DNA of 64,000 nucleotides, from contig CAMPDV010000107.1 of the NCBI GenBank assembly GCA_946699065.1, forward strand, positions 682,001-746,000, read 5' to 3'. Shown piece after piece: positions 38,801 through 51,286 of this stretch. The notes under the pieces were generated by a model that saw nothing but the letters and a program-made list of their open reading frames with translations, was not told where the DNA came from and did not search any database. Position numbers and translations under genes: made by a program. Numbering within the stretch: the stretch's first letter is position 1; every line of letters begins with the position of its first letter. The stretch is from Loxodes magnus. Lineage: Eukaryota; Ciliophora; Karyorelictea; Loxodida; Loxodidae.

Positions 38801-40632
38801 AGTAAATTAAAATAAGTTTGACTGAAATAGAATTTTAAGTAAATTGAAATTAGTTTGACTGAAATAGAATTTTAAGTAAATTAAAATAAGTGTGACTGAA
38901 ATAGAATTTTAAGTAAATTAAATTAGTGTGACTGAAATAGAATTTCAAGTAAATTAAAATTAGTTTGACTGAAATAGAATTTTAAGTAAATTAAAATTAG
39001 TTTGACTGAAATAGAATTTTAAGTAAATTAAATAAGTTTGATAGAAATAGAATTTTAAGTATATTAAAATAAGTGTGACTGAAATAGAATTTCAAGTAAA
39101 TTAAATAAGTGTGACTGAAATAGAATTTTAAGTAAATTAAAATAAGTGTGACAGAAATAGAATTTTAAGTAAATTAAAATCAGTTTGACTGAAATAGAAT
39201 TTTAAGTAAATTAAAATAGGTGTGACTGAAATAGTATTTCAAGTAAATTAAAATAAGTTTGACTGAAATAGAATTTTAAGTAAATTAAATAAGTGTGACT
39301 GAAATAGAATTTTAAGTAAATTAAAATAGGTGTGACTGAAATAGTATTTCAAGTAAATTAAATAAGTTTGATAGAAATAGAATTTTAAGTAAATTAAAAT
39401 AAGTGTGACTGAAAAAGTATTTTAAATAAATTAAACTAAATAAGACTGAAATAGAATTTTAAGTAAATTAAATAAGTTTGATAGAAATAGAATTTTAAGT
39501 AAATTAAAATAAGTGTGACTGAAATAGAATTTTAAGTAAATTAAATAAGTGTGACTGAAATAGAATTTCAAGTAAATTAAAATTAGTTTGACTGAAATAG
39601 AATTTTAAGTAAATTAAAATAAGTGTGACAGAAATAGAATTTTAAGTAAATTAAAATCAGTTTGACTGAAATAGAATTTTAAGTAAATTAAAATTAGTTT
39701 GACTGAAATAGAATTTTGAGTAAATTAAAATAAGTGTGACTGAAATTTAATTTTAAGTAAATTAAAATAAGTGTGACTGAAATTTAATTTTAAGTAAATT
39801 AAAATAAGTATGACTGAAATAGAATTTTAAGTAAATTAAAATCAGTTTGACTGAAATAGAATTTTAAGTAAATTAAAAAAAGTTTGACTGAAATAGAATT
39901 TTAAGTAAATTAAAATCAGTTTGACTGAAATAGAATTTTAAGTAAATTAAAATAAGTGTGACTGAAATAGAATTTTAAGTATATTAAAATAAGTGTGACT
40001 GAAATAGAATTTCAAGTAAATTAAAATTAGTTTGACTGAAATAGAATTTTAAGTAAATTAAAATAAGTGTGACAGAAATAGAATTTTAAGTATATTAAAA
40101 TAAGTGTGACTGAAATAGAATTTCAAGTAAATTAAAATTAGTTTGACTGAAATAGAATTTTAATTAAATTAAACTAAATAAGACTGAAATAGAATTTTAA
40201 GTAAATTAAAATAGGTGTGACTGAAATAGAAATTTAAGTAAATTAAATAAGTTTGATAGAAATAGAATTTTAAGTAAATTAAAATAAGTGTGACTGAAAT
40301 AGAATTTTGAGTAAATTAAAATTAGTTTGACTGAAATAGAATTTTAAGTAAATTAAAATAAGTGTGACAGAAATAGAATTTTAAGTAAATTAAAATCAGT
40401 TTGACTGAAATAGAATTTTAAGTAAATTAAAATAAGTGTGACTGAAATAGAATTTTAAGTATATTAAAATAAGTGTGACTGAAATAGAATTTCAAGTAAA
40501 TTAAAATTAGTTTGACTGAAATAGAATTTTAAGTAAATTAAAATAAGTGTGACAGAAATAGAATTTTAAGTAAATTAAAATCAGTTTGACTGAAATAGAA
40601 TTTTAAGTAAATTAAAATAGGTGTGACTGAAA
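35850..40632 (+). repeat. 5.1-kb macro-duplication, copy 1
   Basis: A segment of about 4.8 kb recurs downstream. Exact 5,108-bp anchors are AATTTAAAGT (36,556 and 41,664), ACTGAAATGA with a one-base deletion (36,951 and 42,059), AATTAAAGTA (37,071 and 42,179) and TTAGAATAAG (37,671 and 42,779). Left of about 36,235 the offset is 5,107. From about 38,500 it grows to roughly 5,400-5,438 through insertion of several monomers in copy 2. After the nested 773-bp duplication it is 6,211. It is the largest repeat unit seen in the window. About 325 bp (40,632-40,957) between the copies does not fit either one. Confidence 0.82.
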
Positions 40633-40956
40633 TAGTATTTCAAGTAAATTAAATAAGTTTGATAGAAATAGAATTTTAAGTAAATTAAAATTAGTTTGAC
40701 TGAAATAGAATTTTAAGTAAATTAAAATAAGTTTGACTGAAATAGAATTTTAAGTAAATTAAAATCAGTTTGACTGAAATAGAATTTTAAGTAAATTAAA
40801 ATAGGTGTGACTGAAATAGAATTTTAAGTAAATTAAAATAAGTTTGACTGAAATAGAATTTTAAGTAAATTAAACTAAATAAGACTGAAATAGAATTTTA
40901 AGTAAATTAAAATTAGTTTGACTGAAATAGAATTTTAAGTAAATTAGAATAAGTGT

Positions 40957-43900
40957 GACTGAAATAGAATTTTAAGTAAATTAAATAAGTGTGACTGAAA
41001 TAGAATTTTAAGTAAATTAAATAAGTGTGACTGAAATAGAATTTTAAGTAAATTAAAATAGGTGTGACTGAAATAGTATTTCAAGTAAATTAAATAAGTT
41101 TGATAGAAATAGAATTTTAAGTAAATTAAAATAGGTGTGACTGAAATAGAATTTTAAGTAAATTAAATAAGTTTGATAGAAATAGAATTTTAAGTAAATT
41201 AAAATAAGTTTGATAGAAATAGAATTTTAAGTAAATTAAAATAAGTGTGACTGAAATAGAATTTTGAGTAAATTAAAATTAGTTTGACTGAAATAGAATT
41301 TTAAGTAAATTAAAATAAGTGTGACTGAAATAGTATTTCAAGTAAATTAAAATAAGTTTGACTGAAATAGAATTTTAAGTAAATTAAATAAGTGTGACTG
41401 AAATAGAATTTTAAGTAAATTAAAATAGGTGTGACTGAAATAGTATTTCAAGTAAATTAAATAAGTTTGACTGAAATAGAATTTTAAGTAAATTAAAATA
41501 GGTGTGACTGAAATAGAATTTTAAGTAAATTAAATAAGTTTGATAGAAATAGAATTTTAAGTAAATTAAAATAAGTGTGACTGAAATAGAATTTTGAGTA
41601 AATTAAAATTAGTTTGACTGAAATAGAATTTTAAGTAAATTAAAATAAGTGTGACTGAAATAGAATTTAAAGTAAATTAAACTAAATAAGACTGAAATAG
41701 AATTTTAAGTAAATTAAATAAGTGTGACTGAAATAGAATTTTAAGTAAATTAAAATAGGTGTGACTGAAATAGTATTTCAAGTAAATTAAATAAGTTTGA
41801 TAGAAATAGAATTTTAAGTAAATTAAAATAGGTTTGACTGAAATAGAATTTTAAGTAAATTAAAATAAGTTTGACTGAAATAGAATTTTAAGTAAATTAA
41901 AATAGGTGTGACTGAAATAGAATTTTAAGTAAATTAAAATCAGTTTGACTGAAATAGAATTTTAAGTAAATTAAAATTAGTTTGACTGAAATAGAATTTT
42001 AAGTAAATTAAAATAAGTGTGACAGAAATAGAATTTTAAGTAAATTAAAATCAGTTTGACTGAAATGAATTTTAAGTAAATTAAAATAGGTGTGACTGAA
42101 ATAGTATTTTAAGTAAATTCAAATCAGTTTGACTGAAATAGAATTTTAAGTAAATTAAAATTAGTTTGACTGAAATAGAATTAAAGTAAATTTAAATAAG
42201 TTTGACTGAAATAGAATTTCAAGTAAATTAAATAAGTTTGATAGAAATAGAATTTTAAGTAAATTAAAATAAGTGTGACTGAAAAAGTATTTTAATTAAA
42301 TTAAACTAAATAAGACTGAAATAGAATTTTAAGTAAATTAAATAAGTTTGATAGAAATAGAAATTTAAGTAAATTAAAATAGGTTTGACTGAAATAGAAT
42401 TTTAAGTAAATTAAAATTAGTTTGACTGAAATAGAATTTTAAGTAAATTAAAATAAGTGTGACTGAAATAGAATTTTAAGTAAATTAAAATAAGTTTGAC
42501 TGAAATAGAATTTTAAGTAAATTAAAATAAGTGTGACTGAAATAGAATTTTAAGTAAATTAAATAAGTGTGACTGAAATAGAATTTCAAGTAAATTAAAA
42601 TTAGTTTGACTGAAATAGAATTTTAAGTAAATTAAAATTAGTTTGACTGAAATAGAATTTTAAGTAAATTAAATAAGTTTGATAGAAATAGAATTTTAAG
42701 TATATTAAAATAAGTGTGACTGAAATAGAATTTCAAGTAAATTAAAATTAGTTTGACTGAAATAGAATTTTAAGTAAATTAGAATAAGTGTGACTGAAAT
42801 AGAATTTTAAGTAAATTAAATAAGTGTGACTGAAATAGAATTTTAAGTAAATTAAATAAGTGTGACTGAAATAGAATTTTAAGTAAATTAAAATAGGTGT
42901 GACTGAAATAGTATTTCAAGTAAATTAAATAAGTTTGATAGAAATAGAATTTTAAGTAAATTAAAATAGGTGTGACTGAAATAGTATTTCAAGTAAATTA
43001 AATAAGTTTGATAGAAATAGAATTTTAAGTAAATTAAAATAGGTGTGACTGAAATAGAATTTTAAGTAAATTAAAATTAGTTTGACTGAAATAGAATTTT
43101 AAGTAAATTAAAATAGGTGTGACTGAAATAGAAATTTAAGTAAATTAAATAAGTTTGACTGAAATAGAATTTTAAGTAAATTAAATAAGTGTGACTGAAA
43201 TAGAATTTTAAGTAAATTAAAATAAGTTTGACTGAAATAGAATTTTAAGTAAATTAAATAAGTGTGACTGAAATAGAATTTTAAGTAAATTAAAATAAGT
43301 GTGACTGAAATAGTATTTCAAGTAAATTAAATAAGTTTGATAGAAATAGAATTTTAAGTAAATTAAAATAGGTGTGACTGAAATAGTATTTCAAGTAAAT
43401 TAAATAAGTTTGATAGAAATAGAATTTTAAGTAAATTAAAATAGGTGTGACTGAAATAGAATTTTAAGTAAATTAGAATAAGTGTGACTGAAATAGAATT
43501 TTAAGTAAATTAAATAAGTGTGACTGAAATAGAATTTTAAGTAAATTAAAATAAGTGTGACTGAAATAGAATTTTAAGTAAATTAAAATAGGTGTGACTG
43601 AAATAGTATTTCAAGTAAATTAAATAAGTTTGATAGAAATAGAATTTTAAGTAAATTAAAATAGGTGTGACTGAAATAGAATTTTAAGTAAATTAAATAA
43701 GTTTGATAGAAATAGAATTTTAAGTAAATTAAAATAGGTGTGACTGAAATAGAATTTTAAGTAAATTAAAGTAGGTGTGACTGAAATAGAATTTTAAGTA
43801 AATTAAAATAGGTGTGACTGAAATAGTATTTCAAGTAAATTAAATAAGTTTGATAGAAATAGAATTTTAAGTAAATTAAAATAGGTGTGACTGAAATAGA

Positions 43901-46843
43901 ATTTTAAGTAAATTAAAATTAGTTTGACTGAAATAGAATTTTAAGTAAATTAAATAAGTTTGATAGAAATAGAATTTTAAGTATATTAAAATAAGTGTGA
44001 CTGAAATAGAATTTCAAGTAAATTAAAATTAGTTTGACTGAAATAGAATTTTAAGTAAATTAAAATAAGTGTGACTGAAATAGAATTTCAAGTAAATTCA
44101 AATCAGTTTGACTGAAATAGAATTTTAAGTATATTAAAATAAGTGTGACTGAAATAGAATTTTAAGTAAATTAAAATTAGTTTGACTGAAATAGAATTTT
44201 AAGTAAATTAAAATAAGTTTGATAGAAATAGAAATTTAAGTAAATTAAAATAGGTTTGACTGAAATAGAATTTTAAGTAAATTAAAATTAGTTTGACTGA
44301 AATAGAATTTTAAGTAAATTAAAATAAGTGTGACTGAAATAGAATTTTAAGTAAATTAAATAAGTGTGACTGAAATAGAATTTCAAGTAAATTAAAATTA
44401 GTTTGACTGAAATAGAATTTTAAGTAAATTAAAATTAGTTTGACTGAAATAGAATTTTAAGTAAATTAAATAAGTTTGATAGAAATAGAATTTTAAGTAT
44501 ATTAAAATAAGTGTGACTGAAATAGAATTTCAAGTAAATTAAATAAGTGTGACTGAAATAGAATTTTAAGTAAATTAAAATCAGTTTGACTGAAATAGAA
44601 TTTTAAGTAAATTAAAATAGGTGTGACTGAAATAGTATTTCAAGTAAATTAAAATAAGTTTGACTGAAATAGAATTTTAAGTAAATTAAATAAGTGTGAC
44701 TGAAATAGAATTTTAAGTAAATTAAAATAGGTGTGACTGAAATAGTATTTCAAGTAAATTAAATAAGTTTGATAGAAATAGAATTTTAAGTAAATTAAAA
44801 TAAGTGTGACTGAAAAAGTATTTTAATTAAATTAAACTAAATAAGACTGAAATAGAATTTTAAGTAAATTAAACTAAATAAGACTGAAATAGAATTTTAA
44901 GTAAATTAAATAAGTGTGACTGAAATAGAATTTCAAGTAAATTAAATAAGTGTGACTGAAATAGAATTTCAAGTAAATTAAAATTAGTTTGACTGAAATA
45001 GAATTTTAAGTAAATTAAAATAAGTGTGACAGAAATAGAATTTTAAGTAAATTAAAATCAGTTTGACTGAAATAGAATTTTAAGTAAATTAAAATAGGTG
45101 TGACTGAAATAGAATTTTAAGTAAATTAAAATTAGTTTGACTGAAATAGAATTTTGAGTAAATTAAAATAAGTGTGACTGAAATTTAATTTTAAGTAAAT
45201 TAAAATAAGTGTGACTGAAATTTAATTTTAAGTAAATTAAAATAAGTATGACTGAAATAGAATTTTAAGTAAATTAAAATCAGTTTGACTGAAATAGAAT
45301 TTTAAGTAAATTAAAAAAAGTTTGACTGAAATAGAATTTTAAGTAAATTAAAATCAGTTTGACTGAAATAGAATTTTAAGTAAATTAAAATAAGTGTGAC
45401 TGAAATAGAATTTTAAGTATATTAAAATAAGTGTGACTGAAATAGAATTTCAAGTAAATTAAATAAGTGTGACTGAAATAGAATTTTAAGTAAATTAAAA
45501 TAGGTGTGACTGAAATAGTATTTCAAGTAAATTAAATAAGTTTGATAGAAATAGAATTTTAAGTAAATTAAAATAAGTGTGACTGAAAAAGTATTTTAAT
45601 TAAATTAAACTAAATAAGACTGAAATAGAATTTTAAGTAAATTAAACTAAATAAGACTGAAATAGAATTTTAAGTAAATTAAATAAGTGTGACTGAAATA
45701 GAATTTCAAGTAAATTAAATAAGTGTGACTGAAATAGAATTTCAAGTAAATTAAAATTAGTTTGACTGAAATAGAATTTTAAGTAAATTAAAATAAGTGT
45801 GACAGAAATAGAATTTTAAGTAAATTAAAATCAGTTTGACTGAAATAGAATTTTAAGTAAATTAAAATAGGTGTGACTGAAATAGAATTTTAAGTAAATT
45901 AAAATTAGTTTGACTGAAATAGAATTTTGAGTAAATTAAAATAAGTGTGACTGAAATTTAATTTTAAGTAAATTAAAATAAGTGTGACTGAAATTTAATT
46001 TTAAGTAAATTAAAATAAGTATGACTGAAATAGAATTTTAAGTAAATTAAAATCAGTTTGACTGAAATAGAATTTTAAGTAAATTAAAAAAAGTTTGACT
46101 GAAATAGAATTTTAAGTAAATTAAAATCAGTTTGACTGAAATAGAATTTTAAGTAAATTAAAATAAGTGTGACTGAAATAGAATTTTAAGTATATTAAAA
46201 TAAGTGTGACTGAAATAGAATTTCAAGTAAATTAAAATTAGTTTGACTGAAATAGAATTTTAAGTAAATTAAAATAAGTGTGACAGAAATAGAATTTTAA
46301 GTATATTAAAATAAGTGTGACTGAAATAGAATTTCAAGTAAATTAAAATTAGTTTGACTGAAATAGAATTTTAATTAAATTAAACTAAATAAGACTGAAA
46401 TAGAATTTTAAGTAAATTAAAATAGGTGTGACTGAAATAGAAATTTAAGTAAATTAAATAAGTTTGATAGAAATAGAATTTTAAGTAAATTAAAATAAGT
46501 GTGACTGAAATAGAATTTTAAGTAAATTAAAATTAGTTTGACTGAAATAGAATTTTAAGTAAATTAAAATAAGTGTGACAGAAATAGAATTTTAAGTAAA
46601 TTAAAATCAGTTTGACTGAAATAGAATTTTAAGTAAATTAAAATAAGTGTGACTGAAATAGAATTTTAAGTATATTAAAATAAGTGTGACTGAAATAGAA
46701 TTTCAAGTAAATTAAAATTAGTTTGACTGAAATAGAATTTTAAGTAAATTAAAATAAGTGTGACAGAAATAGAATTTTAAGTAAATTAAAATCAGTTTGA
46801 CTGAAATAGAATTTTAAGTAAATTAAAATAGGTGTGACTGAAA
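40957..46843 (+). repeat. 5.1-kb macro-duplication, copy 2 (expanded to 5.9 kb)
   Basis: This copy follows about 35,850-40,632 in marker order but is longer. An extra run of GGTGTG, GTATTTCAAG and 36-bp monomers near 43,300-43,850 adds about 0.3 kb. A 773-bp block is duplicated near its end. Homology to copy 1 is lost near 46,843, where copy 1 has GTATTTCAAG and copy 2 has GAATTTTAAG. The growth of one copy relative to the other shows that small exchanges continued after the large duplication. Confidence 0.8.
44687..46232 (+). repeat. 773-bp tandem duplication nested in the macro-repeat
   Basis: Two adjacent 773-bp units run at about 44,687-45,459 and 45,460-46,232. Anchors are GAAAAAGTA (44,812 and 45,585) and GAAATTTAA (45,180 and 45,953), both 773 bp apart (21 monomers). 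Both units include two successive ACTAAATAAGACTG monomers and two successive GAAATTTAATTTT monomers. The equivalent place in copy 1 (around 39,400-40,010) has a single unit, so this duplication came after the 5.1-kb event. Confidence 0.85.
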
Positions 46844-46959
46844 TAGAATTTTAAGTAAATTAAAATAGGTGTGACTGAAATAGAATTTTAAGTAAATTAA
46901 AATTAGTTTGACTGAAATAGAATTTTAAGTAAATTAAATAAGTGTGACTGAAATAGAAT

Positions 46960-47604
46960 TTTAATTAAATTAAAATCAGTTTGACTGAAATAGAATTTTA
47001 AGTAAATTAAAATTAGTTTGACTGAAATAGAATTTTAAGTAAATTAAAATAGGTGTGACTGAAATAGAATTTTAAGTAAATTAAAATTAGTTTGACTGAA
47101 ATAGAATTTTAAGTAAATTAAAATAAGTTTGATAGAAATAGAATTTTAAGTAAATTAAAATAAGTTTGACTGAAATAGAATTTTAAGTAAATTAAATAAG
47201 TGTGACTGAAATAGAATTTTAAGTAAATTAAAATTTGTTTGACTGAAATAGAATTTTAAGTAAATTAAAATAAGTTTGACTGAAAAAGTATTTTAATTAA
47301 ATTAAACAAAATAAGACTGAAATAGAATTTTAAGTAAATTAAAATAAGTTTGACTGAAATAGAATTTTAAGTAAATTAAAATTAGTTTGACTGAAATAGA
47401 ATTTTAAGTAAATTAAATAAGTTTGATAGAAATAGAATTTTAAGTATATTAAAATAAGTGTGACTGAAATAGAATTTCAAGTAAATTAAATAAGTATGAT
47501 AGAAATAGAATTTACAGTAAATTAAAATAAGAATGATAGAAATAAAATTTTAAATAAATTAAAATCAGTTTGACTGAAATAGAATTTTAAGTAAATTAAA
47601 ATAG
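46960..47604 (+). repeat. 0.64-kb segment with 1,438-bp offset copy
   Basis: ATTTGTTTG (47,233 and 48,671) and ATTAAACAAA (47,301 and 48,739) both show an offset of 1,438 bp. The second copy runs at about 48,398-49,042. A third, related copy lies around 57,340-57,880 (ATTAAACAAA at 57,622) but lacks the ATTTGTTTG monomer. The first two copies part near 47,604, where one has GGTGTGACAG and the other AAGTTTGACTG. Confidence 0.78.
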
Positions 47605-47699
47605 GTGTGACAGAAATAGAATTTTAAGTAAATTAAAATCAGTTTGACTGAAATAGAATTTTAAGTAAATTAAAATAGGTGTGACTGAAATAGAATTTT

Positions 47700-48415
47700 A
47701 AGTAAATTAAAATCAGTTTGACTGAAATAGAATTTTAAGTAAATTAAAATAGGTGTGACTGAAATAGAATTTTAAGTAAATTAAATAAGTTTGATAGAAA
47801 TAGAATTTTAAGTAAATTAAAATAAGTGTGTCTGAAATAGAATTTCAAGTAAATTAAATAAGTATGATAGAAATAGAATTTACAGTAAATTAAAATAAGT
47901 GTGACAGAAATAGAATTTTAAGTAAATTAAAATCAGTTTGACTGAAATAGAATTTTAAGTAAATTAAAATAAGTGTGACTGAAATAGAATTTTGAATAAA
48001 TTAAAATTAGTTTGACTGAAATAGAATTTTGAGTAAATTAAAATTAGTATGACTGAAATAGAATTTTAAGTAAATTAAAATAGGTGTGACTGAAATAGAA
48101 TTTTAAGTAAATTAAAATAAGTTTGATAGAAATAGAATTTTAAGTAAATTAAAATAAGTTTGATAGAAATAGAATTTTAAGTAAATTAAAATAAGTTTGA
48201 CTGAAATAGAATTTTAAGTAAATTAAAATCAGTTTGACTGAAATAGAATTTTAAGTAAATTAAAATAAATATGACTGAAATAGAAATTTAAGTAAATTAA
48301 AATAGGTGTGACTGAAATAGAATTTTAAGTAAATTAAAATCAGTTTGACTGAAATAGAATTTTAAGTAAATTAAAATAAGTGTGAATGAAAAAGTATTTT
48401 AATTAAATTAAAATC
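47700..48415 (+). repeat. 0.7-kb segment with 4,164-bp offset copy
   Basis: The unusual GTGTGTCTG box at 47,826 recurs at 51,990, and TGTGAATG at 48,381 recurs at 52,545. Both are 4,164 bp apart. Between them the order of TTTACAG, GACAG, TTTTGAATAAATT, GTATGACTG, two GATAG monomers and AAATATGACTG is the same in both copies. The second copy spans about 51,864-52,579. The copies are separated by unrelated domain D segments. Confidence 0.8.
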
Positions 48416-49885
48416 AGTTTGACTGAAATAGAATTTTAAGTAAATTAAAATTAGTTTGACTGAAATAGAATTTTAAGTAAATTAAAATAGGTGTGACTGA
48501 AATAGAATTTTAAGTAAATTAAAATTAGTTTGACTGAAATAGAATTTTAAGTAAATTAAAATAAGTTTGATAGAAATAGAATTTTAAGTAAATTAAAATA
48601 AGTTTGACTGAAATAGAATTTTAAGTAAATTAAATAAGTGTGACTGAAATAGAATTTTAAGTAAATTAAAATTTGTTTGACTGAAATAGAATTTTAAGTA
48701 AATTAAAATAAGTTTGACTGAAAAAGTATTTTAATTAAATTAAACAAAATAAGACTGAAATAGAATTTTAAGTAAATTAAAATAAGTTTGACTGAAATAG
48801 AATTTTAAGTAAATTAAAATTAGTTTGACTGAAATAGAATTTTAAGTAAATTAAATAAGTTTGATAGAAATAGAATTTTAAGTATAATAAAATAAGTGTG
48901 ACTGAAATAGAATTTCAAGTAAATTAAATAAGTATGATAGAAATAGAATTTACAGTAAATTAAAATAAGAATGATAGAAATAAAATTTTAAATAAATTAA
49001 AATCAGTTTGACTGAAATAGAATTTTAAGTAAATTAAAATAAGTTTGACTGAAATAGAATTTTAAGTAAATTAAATAAGTTTGATAGAAATAGAATTTTA
49101 AGTAAATTAAAATAAGTGTGACTGAAATAGAATTTCAAGTAAATTAAATAAGTATGATAGAAATAGAATTTACAGTAAATTAAAATAAGAATGATAGAAA
49201 TAGAATTTTAAGTAAATTAAAATTAGTTTGACTGAAATTGAATTTTAAGTAAATTAAAATAGGTGTGACTGAAATAGAATTTTAAGTAAATTAAAATCAG
49301 TTTGACTGAAATAGAATTTTAAGTAAATTAAAATAAGTGTGACTGAAATAGAATTTCAAGTAAATTAAAATTAGTTTGACTGAAATAGAATTTTAAGTAA
49401 ATTAAAATAGGTGTGACTGAAATAGAATTTTAAGTAAATTAAAATAGGTTTGACTGAAATAGAATTTTAAGTAAATTAAAATCAGTTTGACTGAAATAGA
49501 ATTTTAAGTAAATTAAAATAAGTTTGACTGAAATAGAATTTTAAATAAATTAAAATAAGTTTGACTGAAATAGAATTTCAAGTAAATTAAATAAGTGTGA
49601 CTGAAATAGAATTTTAAGTAAATTAAAATAGGTTTGACTGAAATAGAATTTTAAGTAAATTAAAATCAGTTTGACTGAAATAGAATTTTAAGTAAATTAA
49701 AATTAGTTTGACTGAAATAGAATTTTAAGTAAATTAAAATAAGTGTGACAGAAATAGAATTTTAAGTAAATTAAAATCAGTTTGACTGAAATGAATTTTA
49801 AGTAAATTAAAATAGGTGTGACTGAAATAGTATTTTAAGTATATTAAAATAAGTGTGACTGAAATAGAATTTTAAGTAAATTAAA

Positions 49886-51286
49886 ATTAGTTTGACTGAA
49901 ATAGAATACAAGTAAATTAAAAAAAGTTTGACTGAAATAGAATTTTAAGTAAATTGAAATCAGTTTGACTGAAATAGAATTTCAAGTAAATTAAATAAGT
50001 GTGACTGAAATAGAATTTTAAGTAAATTAAAATAAGTGTGACTGAAATAGAATTTTAAGTAAATTAAAATCAGTTTGACTGAAATAGAATTTTAAGTAAA
50101 TTAAAATAGGTGTGACTGAAATAGAATTTTAAGTATATTAAAATAAGTGTGACTGAAATAGAATTTCAAGTAAATTAAAATTAGTTTGACTGAAATAGAA
50201 TTTTAAGTAAATTAAACTAAATAAGACTGAAATAGAATTTTAAGTAAATTAAAATAGGTGTGACTGAAATAGAAATTTAAGTAAATTAAATAAGTTTGAT
50301 AGAAATAGAATTTTAAGTAAATTAAAATAAGTGTGACTGAAATAGAATTTTGAGTAAATTAAAATAAGTTTGACTGAAATAGAATTTTAAGTAAATTAAA
50401 ATAAGTGTGACTGAAATAGAATTTTAAGTAAATTAAATAGGTGTGACTGAAATAGAATTTCAAGTAAATTAAAATTAGTTTGACTGAAATTGAATTTTAA
50501 GTAAATTAAAATAAGTGTGACTGAAATAGAATTTTAAGTAAATTAAAATTAGTTTGACTGAAATAGAATTTTAAGTAAATTAAAATCAGTTTGACTGAAA
50601 TAGAATTTTAAGTAAATTAAAAAAAGTTTGACTGAAATAGAATTTTAAGTAAATTGAAATCAGTTTGACTGAAATAGAATTTCAAGTAAATTAAATAAGT
50701 GTGACTGAAATAGAATTTTAAGTAAATTAAAATAAGTGTGACTGAAATAGAATTTTAAGTAAATTAAAATCAGTTTGACTGAAATAGAATTTTAAGTAAA
50801 TTAAAATAGGTGTGACTGAAATAGAATTTTAAGTATATTAAAATAAGTGTGACTGAAATAGAATTTCAAGTAAATTAAAATTAGTTTGACTGAAATAGAA
50901 TTTTAAGTAAATTAAAATAAGTTTGACTGAAATAGAATTTTAAGTAAATTAAAATCAGTTTGACTGAAATAGAATTTTAAGTAAATTAAAATAGGTGTGA
51001 CTGAAATAGAATTTTAAGTAAATTAAAATAAGTGTGACTGAAATAGAATTTTGAGTAAATTAAAATAAGTTTGACTGAAATAGAATTTTAAGTAAATTAA
51101 AATAAGTGTGACTGAAATAGAATTTTAAGTAAATTAAATAGGTGTGACTGAAATAGAATTTCAAGTAAATTAAAATTAGTTTGACTGAAATTGAATTTTA
51201 AGTAAATTAAAATAAGTGTGACTGAAATAGAATTTTAAGTAAATTAAAATTAGTTTGACTGAAATAGAATTTTAAGTAAATTAAAA
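49886..51286 (+). repeat. 700-bp tandem duplication
   Basis: Two adjacent units of 700-701 bp (19 monomers). AAATTGAAAT lies at 49,951 and 50,651, and TTAAAATAGG at 50,101 and 50,801. AATTAAATAG lies at 50,431 and 51,132, one base further apart. The single-base slip falls between about 50,200 and 50,340, where unit 1 has ACTAAATAAG and AAATTTAAG monomers and unit 2 has ordinary ones. The units part near 51,286. Confidence 0.8.

Larger units (their letters stand above)
30200..46900 (+). repeat. Satellite domain C (36-bp monomer-rich)
   Basis: In this 16.7-kb stretch a large share of monomers are 36 bp. They have lost one A from the AAAA tract, giving AAATTAAATAAG, and are often coupled to GTGTGACTG or GTTTGATAG boxes. 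Typical companions are GGTGTGACATAAATAG, GTATTTCAAG, GTGTGACAGAAATAG and AAGTATATTAAAATAAG. GACATAAATAG lies at 31,199, 31,710, 32,956, 33,431, 33,942 and 34,491, with spacings of 511, 1,246, 475, 511 and 549 bp. This suggests a basic higher-order unit of 13-15 monomers. Later copies have the box restored to GACTGAAATAG. No gene is present. Confidence 0.8.
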
